From Pantoea sp. A4 (GTDB taxonomy: Bacteria; Pseudomonadota; Gammaproteobacteria; Enterobacterales; Enterobacteriaceae): 64,000 nucleotides of DNA. Position 1 is the first letter of the stretch. Every line of letters starts with the position of its first letter. The stretch is taken from positions 1 to 64,000 of the forward strand of contig NZ_ALXE01000051.1 in NCBI RefSeq assembly GCF_000295955.2. The letters are read 5' to 3'. The notes beneath the pieces were generated by a model that was given only the letters and a program-made list of their open reading frames with translations, was not told the origin of the DNA and searched no databases. Both the position numbers and the translations under genes were made by a program. Below, in pieces: positions 42,789 through 51,053 of the stretch.

Positions 42789-43505
42789 TCAGGCTTCCAG
42801 ATGCGGGCTAAGCAGACGCCCCCCGGCAGCCAGCAGCATATCGAGCACCCACGCCACCAGTGCAGTTGCCACCGCGCCGAGGATCAGCATCGGGAAGTTA
42901 TTGAGGTAAATGCCTGGGAAAATCAGTTCACCAAAACTCGGTGCGCCAATCAGAAAGGCGAGAGGAGCCGTACCGACATTGATTGCCGTGGCGATGCGCA
43001 CGCCGGTCATGATCACCGGCATCGCATTGGGGAGTTCCACATGCAGCAGTCGCTGTAGGCGGGTCATGCCAATGCCATTGGCCGCTTCCAGCAGGGAAGG
43101 TGGAACAGCAATTAATCCCGCCCAGGTGTTACGCACTATCGGCAGCAGCGAGGCGAGAAACAGGGCGACCAGCGCCGGACGATCGCCGATGCCAATCACC
43201 ACCATTGCCAGTGCCAGAACCGCCATGGGAGGTAAGGTGTTGCCCACGTTGAAAATTTGCATCACCGATTCAGACCAGCGGCGCGCGAAAGGACGGCTGA
43301 GGATAATGCCACTGGGCACCCCAACCAACAGCGCAGCCCCCATTGAAACGGCCACCAGCATCAGATGTTGTTGACCAAGATAAATCAGATCCACTTTGTG
43401 TGCCGCGAGGGTTTGCGCCCCCAGCCCCCAGTACAGGGCAGCCAAAACGGCGACTAATGCCAGTAGTACCCCAAGGGCATTTCTGCCCAGTGTTGCCTTT
43501 CTCAT
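42789..43505 (-). CDS. Osmoprotectant ABC transporter permease, first gene of operon
   Basis: 238-residue permease with six helices and the coupling loop EAANGIGMTRLQRLLHVELPNAMP. It resembles the fourth Salmonella OsmU subunit (called OsmY there, not the E. coli periplasmic OsmY, so no symbol is given) and YehY. Transcription runs permease, binding protein, permease, ATPase. The operon faces away from the divergent EmrB-type pump. Confidence 0.84.
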   Translation of the reverse strand: MRKATLGRNALGVLLALVAVLAALYWGLGAQTLAAHKVDLIYLGQQHLMLVAVSMGAALLVGVPSGIILSRPFARRWSESVMQIFNVGNTLPPMAVLALAMVVIGIGDRPALVALFLASLLPIVRNTWAGLIAVPPSLLEAANGIGMTRLQRLLHVELPNAMPVIMTGVRIATAINVGTAPLAFLIGAPSFGELIFPGIYLNNFPMLILGAVATALVAWVLDMLLAAGGRLLSPHLEA

Positions 43506-43818
43506 CGGTGTGTCTCCCTGGAGAATGTCGAGTCAGTCCGCAAAGGTTAAGAAAATACGTTTTAATCAGTTGTTCTATAGTCAGATCTGGGCAGATACTA
43601 AGTGGCTATAGCAGCGCTCTCAGCGTTGCGCCAGTTTTGACGGGAAAATCAGTAAGATAGAAAAAGTGATATCGGCAGGTATACCGCGCCAGTATTGGCC
43701 TTAAGATTAATCAGGAAAATGCCCGTCCATTAGTGACATTGTCACATTTCGCGTGCGGCGAAGGGCGATGTAACACGAGCTTGTTGCGTCGCATGGGCAG
43801 AAAAGGGAGTCGTTTTGC
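43506..43818. other. Divergent osmoprotectant operon/MFS pump region
   Basis: 313 bp without a gene. Contains the 13 bp palindrome at 43733-43745. Promoter hexamers for the osmoprotectant operon are not evident, which would be compatible with sigma-S or osmotic control but does not show it. Confidence 0.5.
43733..43745. promoter_or_regulatory. Perfect palindrome upstream of the MFS pump
   Basis: GTGACA-T-TGTCAC, about 75 bp before the pump start. Candidate operator for a local or distant repressor; no regulator gene is adjacent. Confidence 0.4.
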
Positions 43819-45288
43819 ATGAGTGAAAATGCGCAAATTCAAACCGGGCATCGTCACTGGGTGTTAATTGCCTGCATGTTAGCCATGTTTATGGCCGCGA
43901 TTGAAGTCACCATTGTGGCGACCGCGATGCCCACCATCATGAGCGAACTGGGTGGGTTTAATCTGCTGGGCTGGGTGTTTTCCATCTACTTGCTGACCCA
44001 GGCTGTCACGGTGCCGCTCTATGGTCGACTGGCAGATATGTGGGGGCGTCGTCGGGTGTTCTTTATCGGAACTTCCCTGTTCCTGATCGGCTCGCTGATG
44101 TGCGGTTTTGCGCACAACATGTGGGTGTTGATTCTGTTTCGCGCCATACAGGGGTTGGGTGCCGGGGCGATTGTGCCCATCAGTGCGACCATTGTGGCCG
44201 ACATCTACACGCCGCGTGAACGTGCCAGCGTGCAGGGCTGGCTCTCTAGCGTCTGGGGCGTTGCTGCCATCGTTGGGCCGTTGAGCGGTGCCTGGCTGGT
44301 ACAACACTTCTCCTGGGCGGTGGTGTTCTGGGTAAACCTGCCGATTGGCCTGTTCAGTATGTTACTGCTGGCGCGTTATTTACCCGCGTTGCCGTCCTCT
44401 GAACCGGCAAAAACCTTGAATATCCGTGGCTGTATCTGGCTGATGATCACCATTACGCTGCTGCTGGTGGCGCTGTTGCAAGCGGAGGTGTTGGGCTGGT
44501 GGTTGACCGGAGTGGCGTTATTGGCGGTATTCGCAGGCTGGATCTTAAAGCGTAACGAACAACGCACCCCTGCGCCGCTGTTTCCGCCGGTTATCTGGCA
44601 GAGCCGGATCCAGATTGCAGGTAATCTCGGCAATGTGATTATTGGTGCGGCGATGATGGGCATCAGTGCCTTTCTGCCCACCTGGATTCAGGGGATCACG
44701 GGCGGCTCGCCTTTACAGGCGGGCAGCGCGCTGGCCATGATGTCACTCGGCTGGCCGCTCGCCAGTACCCTGAGTGGCCGCCTGATGCTGATCACCTCCT
44801 ATCGCTTCACTGCCGTTACCGGGGCGTTTCTGCTAACACTGGGTTCAGCGTTGTTGCTGCTGCTGCATATTCACAGTCCAGTGTGGCAGGCGGGAGTCAC
44901 CGCATTTGTCATCGGCACTGGCATGGGGATGACCAGTACCACTTTCCTGGTATCGGTGCAGAACCACGCAGAGTACTCGGTACGCGGCATCTGTACCGCC
45001 TCAATCATGTTTAGTCGGATGATCGGCTCGGCTGTGGGAACCGCACTGATGGGCGCGGTATTGAACTTTGGCCTGGCGCAACACTTGCCCCACGCGCAGG
45101 ACCCCGTGCAGCAAATTATGTCGCCGGAACGGCGCGAGCAGTTATCGCAAACGGTGCTGGAACAACTCACCCAGGGCATCGCCACGTCGCTACATGGCGT
45201 ATTTCTGCTGGCGCTGTTGATTGCACTGCTAACGCTCTGGGTTGGCTGGATGTTGCCACGGCAGCGGCCTGCGGGACAGGGCAGCTAA
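43819..45288 (+). CDS. DHA2 (EmrB/QacA-type) MFS efflux transporter
   Basis: 489-residue, fourteen-helix major facilitator. Helix 1 carries the DHA2 motif AAIEVTIVATAMPTI. The loop 2-3 motif GRLADMWGRRRVF, helix 4 RAIQGLGAGAI, and helix 5 motif C-like WGVAAIVGPLSGAWLV (antiporter signature) are all present. It probably exports drugs or toxic metabolites with proton exchange. There is no adjacent EmrA-type adaptor gene. Long C-terminal helices end MLPRQRP. Confidence 0.9.
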   Translation: MSENAQIQTGHRHWVLIACMLAMFMAAIEVTIVATAMPTIMSELGGFNLLGWVFSIYLLTQAVTVPLYGRLADMWGRRRVFFIGTSLFLIGSLMCGFAHNMWVLILFRAIQGLGAGAIVPISATIVADIYTPRERASVQGWLSSVWGVAAIVGPLSGAWLVQHFSWAVVFWVNLPIGLFSMLLLARYLPALPSSEPAKTLNIRGCIWLMITITLLLVALLQAEVLGWWLTGVALLAVFAGWILKRNEQRTPAPLFPPVIWQSRIQIAGNLGNVIIGAAMMGISAFLPTWIQGITGGSPLQAGSALAMMSLGWPLASTLSGRLMLITSYRFTAVTGAFLLTLGSALLLLLHIHSPVWQAGVTAFVIGTGMGMTSTTFLVSVQNHAEYSVRGICTASIMFSRMIGSAVGTALMGAVLNFGLAQHLPHAQDPVQQIMSPERREQLSQTVLEQLTQGIATSLHGVFLLALLIALLTLWVGWMLPRQRPAGQGS

Positions 45289-45328
45289 GGAGCAGGGGCA
45301 TAACAACATTCGAAACAGGAGGTTGTCA

Positions 45329-45349
45329 GGCGGGGAAACAATCCCCGCC
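45329..45349. terminator. Hairpin between the MFS pump and ynfD
   Basis: GGCGGGG-AAACAAT-CCCCGCC, between convergent genes. No long T-run. Confidence 0.5.
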
Positions 45350-45371
45350 GTAGGCAACGGCAGGGAAAGGA

Positions 45372-45665
45372 CTACTGTGAACTGTCCTGAGAACTGCCTG
45401 CGCTGTCAGGAACGGTGTTGCTGTCATCCTGACCGACTTTTTTATAGACAATTTTCTGGCTGTCGTTTTCGCAGTGGCCCACCACCTGACCACCCACCTG
45501 ATCGGCCTGATCGTTAGGTACGATATCCAGCGTGAAACCCGACTCGGGCAGCCCATTGGCCACGATTTTCTTACTGATATCTGCTTTAACCGTTTCACAG
45601 GAGGCAAGCGCCTGACCTGAAAGCGCCAGTAGTACGGCCAGTAACACTCCGCTGTGCATTTTCAT
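45372..45665 (-). CDS. ynfD: YnfD, DUF1161 periplasmic protein
   Basis: 97-residue secreted protein (E. coli 101). Start at 45665, opening with the signal peptide MKMHSGVLLAVLLALSGQALA. The mature part has SCETVKADISKKIVANGLPESGFTLDIV with one Cys near the start and another in VVGHCEND, a conserved pair likely to form a disulfide. The tail is Ser/Asp/Gln-rich. It follows ynfB after 50 bp on the same strand. Function unknown. Confidence 0.9.
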   Translation of the reverse strand: MKMHSGVLLAVLLALSGQALASCETVKADISKKIVANGLPESGFTLDIVPNDQADQVGGQVVGHCENDSQKIVYKKVGQDDSNTVPDSAGSSQDSSQ

Positions 45666-45715
45666 GGTGCGTTCCTTATATTGACGAGGGTCCCGACGAG
45701 AGCAGGACCGAGACC

Positions 45716-46042
45716 TTAAGGGGTGACATCGCGCCCGGTACGACGATCGAGGCAGCGCAGTGTATTGGGCTCCCAATAGGCGTTGGTGTTATAGCTTTTT
45801 TCACAGGCATCGCGTTTATCAAACGCGCGGTCTGCTTTATCAAACTCTTTCTCTACCCGGTTGTTCACTTTATTCCGCAGATTGCGGGTGTCATTCCACT
45901 GTTCGTGGCTCTGGCGTGCACCTTCGGTGTCATACGCATTGTTACCGCTGTCAATCACCACATGTTGGGTGGCAGCGTAAGTCAGTGGTGCAGTCCCTGC
46001 TACCAGCAGAGCAGCGATTAACGTCAGTTTGACGAGTTTCAT
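45716..46042 (-). CDS. ynfB: YnfB, UPF0482/DUF1283 protein
   Basis: 108-residue secreted protein (E. coli 113). The signal peptide (to about residue 23) is followed by the conserved EQWNDTRNLRNKVNNRVEKEFDKAD and NAYWEPNTLRCLDRRTGR. Two Cys residues (DACEKS and LRCLD) may pair in the periplasm. Function unknown. Divergent from ynfA, the E. coli arrangement. Confidence 0.92.
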   Translation of the reverse strand: MKLVKLTLIAALLVAGTAPLTYAATQHVVIDSGNNAYDTEGARQSHEQWNDTRNLRNKVNNRVEKEFDKADRAFDKRDACEKSYNTNAYWEPNTLRCLDRRTGRDVTP

Positions 46043-46161
46043 TCTCTATTCCTCTTGCTATCCATCAGTCAGCCTTTTCGCAGGCTGAACGCTGAGTATA
46101 TCATTGACTGCCTGGGTGGCTTATCAATCCCCGCTTTTGTTTAACTCTCTGAGAATAAGTT

Positions 46162-46491
46162 ATGTTGCTGAAGACCACCTTACTGTTTTTCCTGACAGCG
46201 CTGGCAGAAATTATTGGCTGCTTCTTACCCTGGCTGTGGCTGAAGCGGGGCGCATCGGTATGGCTGCTGCTCCCTGCGAGTTTAAGTCTCGCGCTGTTTG
46301 TCTGGCTTTTGACTCTGCATCCCGCCGCTAGCGGGCGAGTCTATGCCGCTTACGGTGGCGTCTATGTGATGACCGCACTGCTGTGGTTACGCTGGGTTGA
46401 TGGCGTAAAACTGAGTCACTGGGACTGGGCGGGCGCGCTGTTGGCGCTGAGTGGGATGTTGATTATCGTGGCGGGATGGGGAAGAAGCTAA
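46162..46491 (+). CDS. ynfA: YnfA membrane protein
   Basis: 109-residue, four-helix inner-membrane protein (UPF0060) matching E. coli YnfA, including EIIGCFLPWLWLKR, LHPAASGRVYAAYGGVYV, and LSGMLIIVAGWGR. It is of small-multidrug-resistance-like size and topology; drug efflux has been reported for Shigella YnfA. Single gene followed by a hairpin. Confidence 0.95.
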   Translation: MLLKTTLLFFLTALAEIIGCFLPWLWLKRGASVWLLLPASLSLALFVWLLTLHPAASGRVYAAYGGVYVMTALLWLRWVDGVKLSHWDWAGALLALSGMLIIVAGWGRS

Positions 46492-46493
46492 CA

Positions 46494-46513
46494 GCGCCAG
46501 CCATCGCTGGCGC
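46494..46513. terminator. Hairpin between ynfA and ydfG
   Basis: GCGCCAGC-CATC-GCTGGCGC between convergent genes. No T-run. Confidence 0.5.
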
Positions 46514-46521
46514 CGGATGCA

Positions 46522-47271
46522 TCACTCAGATTTGAACACTTTCAATCCCGCGGTGGTCTGCGACACAGGCATGATTTCCAGCGTATTGATGTTCACGTGC
46601 TTCGGCAGTGTGGCAACCCACCAAACGGCCTCAGTCACATCTTCCGGTGTCAGGGCGGTGGTGCCTTCGTAGACTTTATCGGCGCGGCCATCATCGCCTT
46701 TGAACCGCACGTTGGAGAATTCAGTGCCGCCGACCAGGCCCGGTTCGATATCCGTCACGCGCAGGGCAGTGCCGTGCAAATCGGTACGCAGGTTAAGGCT
46801 GAACTGGCGCACAAACGCTTTGGTAGCGCCATACACGTTGCCACCGGCATAAGGCCAGTTCCCGGCAACAGAACCAATATTGATAATATGCCCCACGTTA
46901 CGCTCAACCATGCCCGGTAACAGCGCGCGGGTCATGTACACCAGGCCTTTATTATTGGTGTCGATCATATCTTCCCAGTCTTCAATGCTCGCGCGGTGTG
47001 CCGGTTCGATACCCAGCGCCAGTCCGGCATTGTTGACCAGAATATCAATGTTACGCCAGGCTTCTGGCAGGCTGGCAATTACCGTATCAATCGCGGCACG
47101 ATCGCGCACATCGAACTGAACGGTATACAGATTTTCCCCGAGCTCCTGTTGCAGTGCCTGCAAACGCTCTGCGCGACGCCCACTGGCGATCACTTTATGG
47201 CCAGCAGCAATAAAACGGCGGGTGATACTCTGACCAAAGCCGGCGGTAGCACCGGTTACAAAAATAATCAT
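46522..47271 (-). CDS. ydfG: 3-hydroxy acid dehydrogenase YdfG
   Basis: 249-residue short-chain dehydrogenase (E. coli 248), NADP-dependent, acting on L-allo-threonine, serine and malonic semialdehyde-type 3-hydroxy acids. Start at 47271 (MIIFVTGATAGFG). Cofactor motif TGATAGFG, SGRR (NADP preference), NNAGLALG, and catalytic S-Y-K in INIGSVAGNWPYAGGNVYGATK. In E. coli it is adjacent to dcp; here guaD is inserted between the two. Confidence 0.95.
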   Translation of the reverse strand: MIIFVTGATAGFGQSITRRFIAAGHKVIASGRRAERLQALQQELGENLYTVQFDVRDRAAIDTVIASLPEAWRNIDILVNNAGLALGIEPAHRASIEDWEDMIDTNNKGLVYMTRALLPGMVERNVGHIINIGSVAGNWPYAGGNVYGATKAFVRQFSLNLRTDLHGTALRVTDIEPGLVGGTEFSNVRFKGDDGRADKVYEGTTALTPEDVTEAVWWVATLPKHVNINTLEIMPVSQTTAGLKVFKSE

Positions 47272-47353
47272 CACACTCTTCCTTTCATGGGATTTCGGCT
47301 CTTCTGACTCACCATAACACAACCCTCCCGCAGCCAGGGGTCAAACCACCTTG

Positions 47354-47400
47354 TGCACCAGAATGGGTAAGGTTGCACTGATGAGGTGCAAAAGAGGGCG
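47354..47400. promoter_or_regulatory. Two NtrC-like enhancer sites upstream of guaD
   Basis: TGCACCAGAATGGGTAA (47354-47370, 10 of 13 fixed positions) and TGCACTGATGAGGTGCA (47384-47400, 11 of 13) against TGCACC-N4-TGGTGCA. Centres are 30 bp apart, three helical turns as in the glnA enhancer, and about 185 bp upstream of the promoter. Confidence 0.72.
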
Positions 47401-47553
47401 CGCTCGCAGGGTTGTGCGTGCAGCGTAAAACAGTATCAATGGCTGACCTTGACAAGCAACCGGTTGCGTTACGACAAAGGGCTTATTTTTTCATATAAAA
47501 GTGATGTTACATAGCTAAATTACTGATAAGTAAACTATAACGGGTTATATGCG

Positions 47554-47570
47554 CTGGCACGCGCTTTGCA
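47554..47570 (+). promoter_or_regulatory. Sigma-54 promoter of guaD
   Basis: CTGGCACGCGCTTTGCA matches the consensus YTGGCACG-N4-TTGCW at every fixed position. GG and GC are 10 bp apart. The predicted start near 47580 gives a leader of about 34 nt. Confidence 0.88.
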
Positions 47571-47614
47571 AAAGGTGAGTCAGAGTATTGTCGGTTTATG
47601 ATTAAGGATTCAGG

Positions 47615-48925
47615 ATGCCTCAAGCCCCACTTCGCGCCATTCGCGCCAGTTTTATCGATTTCCGCCATACGGTTGCCAGCCCGGAACAGCTACCTGAAAG
47701 CGTGCGCTATCTCGCCGATGGGCTGTTGCTGATCGACAATGGGCATATTGTATCGCTGACCCCGTGGCAGGAAGGGGCGCTCAGTGAAGCGGTCGAATTG
47801 ATTGACCTGAGCGGTAAAATCATTGTGCCTGGCTTTGTCGATAGCCATATTCACTACCCGCAAACGGAAATGATGGGAGCCTACGGCGAGCAACTGCTGG
47901 AATGGCTCAATCAATACACTTTCCCGGTTGAAAGCCAGTATCACTGTCCGCAGCACGCGGCGCAGATCGCGGAATTCTTTATCGATCAGCTATTAGCCAA
48001 TGGCACCACCACGGCATTGGTGTTTGCTACCGTACACCCGGAATCAGTTGACGCGCTGTTCAATGCCGCGCTAGCGCACAATATGCGCCTGATTGCCGGC
48101 AAAGTGATGATGGATCGCCATGCGCCAGAAGCGCTAATCGAGACGCCGGAAGAGAGCTATCAACAGACGCGCGATCTCATCACCCGCTGGCATGAGAAAG
48201 GGCGACTGAGCTACGCGTTGACGCCACGTTTTGCCCCCACATCATCGCCACAACTGCTGGAAAAAGTGCAGCAGTTGCGCCACGAGTTCCCGGATGTCTG
48301 GCTGCATACCCATTTAAGTGAAAATCCGCAGGAAATTGCCTGGGTCAGACAGCTTTTCCCGGAGCGTAGCGGTTACCTGGATGTGTATCACCACTATAAC
48401 CTCACCGGGCGGCGCAGCGTCTTTGCTCACTGCTTACACCTCGAAGATGACGAGTGGCAATGCCTGCACGAGACCGATTCTGCCATCGCATTTTGTCCGA
48501 CCTCCAACCTGTTTTTAGGCAGCGGGCTGTTTGATATCAAACGGAGCTGGCAACAGCAGGTGAAAGTGGGGATGGGGAGCGATGTGGGTGCCGGAACCAC
48601 CTTTAACATGCTGGAGACCCTGGGCGAAGCCTATAAAGTCGGCCAACTGCAACAATACAAGCTCAGTGCGTGTGAAGCCTTTTACCACGCTACCCTTGGC
48701 GGGGCGCGGGCGCTCGATCTGGACAGTAAGATTGGCAATTTCGCCGTCGGTAAAGAAGCCGACTTCGTGGTGCTCGACCCGGCAGTCACGCCGCTACAGA
48801 CACTGCGGTTGGCCAAAACCGTGGATATCTGGGAAATCCTGTTTGTCCTGATGACGTTTGGCGACGATCGAAATATCGCTGAGACCTGGGTGGCCGGTAG
48901 CCGCTGTTGGCCCAAAGCGTCGTGA
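47615..48925 (+). CDS. guaD: Guanine deaminase
   Basis: 436-residue amidohydrolase that deaminates guanine to xanthine and ammonia. Zinc-binding PGFVDSHIHYPQ (first two His), GKVMMDRHAP, THLSENPQEIAWV (His), VFAHCLHLEDDEW (His), and the late GMGSDVGAGTTFNML (Asp) are in order. The specificity segment EWLNQYTFPVE is typical of GuaD. A perfect sigma-54 promoter with NtrC sites indicates nitrogen-limitation control. It separates ydfG from dcp, adjacent in E. coli. Confidence 0.95.
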   Translation: MPQAPLRAIRASFIDFRHTVASPEQLPESVRYLADGLLLIDNGHIVSLTPWQEGALSEAVELIDLSGKIIVPGFVDSHIHYPQTEMMGAYGEQLLEWLNQYTFPVESQYHCPQHAAQIAEFFIDQLLANGTTTALVFATVHPESVDALFNAALAHNMRLIAGKVMMDRHAPEALIETPEESYQQTRDLITRWHEKGRLSYALTPRFAPTSSPQLLEKVQQLRHEFPDVWLHTHLSENPQEIAWVRQLFPERSGYLDVYHHYNLTGRRSVFAHCLHLEDDEWQCLHETDSAIAFCPTSNLFLGSGLFDIKRSWQQQVKVGMGSDVGAGTTFNMLETLGEAYKVGQLQQYKLSACEAFYHATLGGARALDLDSKIGNFAVGKEADFVVLDPAVTPLQTLRLAKTVDIWEILFVLMTFGDDRNIAETWVAGSRCWPKAS

Positions 48926-48987
48926 GTTGTCGCCGTCGGTGGAAACTGGCAGGATAGCTTTTTCGCGTACTTACCGCAGGAGCTCGT

Positions 48988-51036
48988 ATGAACGCCCGAA
49001 GCAATCCGTTTTTCACTGAAAGTTCATTGCCTTATCAGGCACCGCCTTTTGACAACATCACCGATGAAGATTACCTGCCAGCCTTGCTGGCAGGCATAGA
49101 GGAGAAGCGGCTTGAGGTTCAGGCAATTGCGACCGAAAGTGCCCCCGCAACCTTCGCAAATACCTGCGTGGCACTTCAACGCTGCGGCAGCTTGCTGACG
49201 CGGGTGAATCACGTTTTCTCCGCCATGACCTCTGCGAATACCAGCGCGACCCTGCAACAGATCGATGAAACCATTGCCCCGCAACTCACGGCGCTCAATG
49301 ACGAAATCATGCTCAATAGCGCCCTGTTTGCGCGCCTGGATGCCGTTTATCAGCAGCGCAATGATCTGGCGCTGGAGGGGGAAGATTTACGCCTGCTGGA
49401 AGTGATGTGGCAATCTTTCCAACTGGCAGGCGCCAGCCTCAGTGAGCAACACAAACAGCAGCTCAAAGCCCTGAACCAGGAAGAGGCAGCACTGACCACC
49501 CGTTTCACGCACCAACTGCTGGCGGCCACCAAATCGGGTGGATTGCTGGTTGAGCGAGAAGCGGCACTGGCAGGGCTAACGGCCGATGAAATCGAGGCAG
49601 CCAAATCTGCCGCGCGCGCTCGCGGCATTGATGACGGCTGGTTACTGGGTTTACACAACACCAGCCAGCAGCCGGTGAATGCGCAGTTAACGGTGCGCGA
49701 AACGCGTGCTGCGCTGCATCAGGCCTCGGTATTGCGTACCGAAAAAGGCGATAGCAACGACACCCGCAGCCTGGTTCAGCGGTTGGCAAAAATTCGTGCT
49801 GAACAGGCAAGCTTGCTTGGGTTTAAGAACTTTGCCGCCTGGCAGCTGCAAGATCAGATGGCCGCGACACCTGAAGCCGCACTGAGCTTTATGCGCAATA
49901 TCGTCCCGGCTGCACGCCGCCGTGCCCAGCAGGAAGCCAGTGACATTCAGGCGGTGATTGATGCTGAACACGAGCCTTTTGCACTGGCCGCCTGGGACTG
50001 GAACTTCTATGCGGAACAGGTGCGCCTCGCGCGTTACGACCTTGATGAGTCGCAGATTCAGCCCTATTTTGCCTTAGATCGGGTGCTGGAAGAGGGCGTT
50101 TTCTGGTCGGCTAGCCAGCTATTCGGAATTCGCTTTGCGTTGCGTGAAGATATTCCGGTCTATCATCCCGATGTGCGCGTGTGGGAGATTTTTGATGCCG
50201 ATAATACCCCACTAGCCCTGTTCTACGGCGATTTCTGGCAGCGTGATAGCAAGCTGGGCGGGGCGTGGATGGGCACGTTTGTTGACCAGTCAACCTTGCT
50301 CAATAGTAAGCCGGTTATCTATAACGTCTGTAACTATACGAAACCCGCTGCCGGACAGCCTTGCCTGCTTAACTGGGACGAGGTCATTACGCTGTTCCAT
50401 GAGTTTGGTCATACCTTGCACGGCCTGTTCCCGACGCAACGCTATGCCACCCTTTCCGGCACCAACACGCCGCGCGACTTTGTCGAATTTCCGTCGCAGC
50501 TAAATGAACACTGGGCCAGCCATCCCGCCGTGTTTAGCCACTATGCCCGGCACTGGCAAACGGGTGAGCCGATGCCTGCGGCCCTGCAAGACAAAATGCA
50601 TCGCGCCAGCCGCTTTAATAAAGGCTATGACATGAGTGAATTGCTGGCGGCCGCACTGCTCGATCAGCATTGGCATAGTCTTGATACGAGTGTAGAAATT
50701 GCTGATGTCGCCCGCTTTGAACAGCAAGCCTTACAGCAAGAGGGGCTGGATCTGCCACAAGTCCCGCCACGTTACCGTTCCAGCTATTTCCAGCACGTGT
50801 GGGGCGGCGGGTATTCCGCCGGTTACTATGCCTACATCTGGACCCAGATGCTGGCAGATGACGGGTTTGACTACTTCGTGGAGCAGGGTGGATTGACGCG
50901 TGAAAACGGCGAACGCTATCGCCAGATGATCCTTTCACGCGGCAACAGCAGTGAGCTGCAACAGCTGTACCGCGACTGGCGGGGTGCCGATCCGCAGATC
51001 GGCCCGATGCTGCTCAATCGCGGCCTGGCGGATTAA
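48988..51036 (+). CDS. dcp: Peptidyl-dipeptidase Dcp
   Basis: 682-residue M3 zinc metallopeptidase (E. coli 681), removing C-terminal dipeptides. Catalytic HEFGH at residues 471-475 within LFHEFGHTLHGLF; the downstream Glu ligand region is VEFPSQLNEHWA. No signal peptide. It lies 62 bp after guaD, and a separate promoter is not evident. Followed closely by the convergent hpxO. Confidence 0.96.
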   Translation: MNARSNPFFTESSLPYQAPPFDNITDEDYLPALLAGIEEKRLEVQAIATESAPATFANTCVALQRCGSLLTRVNHVFSAMTSANTSATLQQIDETIAPQLTALNDEIMLNSALFARLDAVYQQRNDLALEGEDLRLLEVMWQSFQLAGASLSEQHKQQLKALNQEEAALTTRFTHQLLAATKSGGLLVEREAALAGLTADEIEAAKSAARARGIDDGWLLGLHNTSQQPVNAQLTVRETRAALHQASVLRTEKGDSNDTRSLVQRLAKIRAEQASLLGFKNFAAWQLQDQMAATPEAALSFMRNIVPAARRRAQQEASDIQAVIDAEHEPFALAAWDWNFYAEQVRLARYDLDESQIQPYFALDRVLEEGVFWSASQLFGIRFALREDIPVYHPDVRVWEIFDADNTPLALFYGDFWQRDSKLGGAWMGTFVDQSTLLNSKPVIYNVCNYTKPAAGQPCLLNWDEVITLFHEFGHTLHGLFPTQRYATLSGTNTPRDFVEFPSQLNEHWASHPAVFSHYARHWQTGEPMPAALQDKMHRASRFNKGYDMSELLAAALLDQHWHSLDTSVEIADVARFEQQALQQEGLDLPQVPPRYRSSYFQHVWGGGYSAGYYAYIWTQMLADDGFDYFVEQGGLTRENGERYRQMILSRGNSSELQQLYRDWRGADPQIGPMLLNRGLAD

Positions 51037-51053
51037 CACTGCCCGGCGGGGCG

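Larger units (their letters stand above)
47272..47614. other. ydfG-guaD divergent region
   Basis: 343 bp without a gene. Holds two NtrC-like sites (47354-47400) and a full-consensus sigma-54 promoter (47554-47570) for guaD. The ydfG promoter must lie at the left end. Confidence 0.7.

Noticed and set aside
45326..45607. Overlapping frame across ynfD
   Set aside because: Shadow of ynfD, which has a signal peptide and a clear E. coli counterpart.
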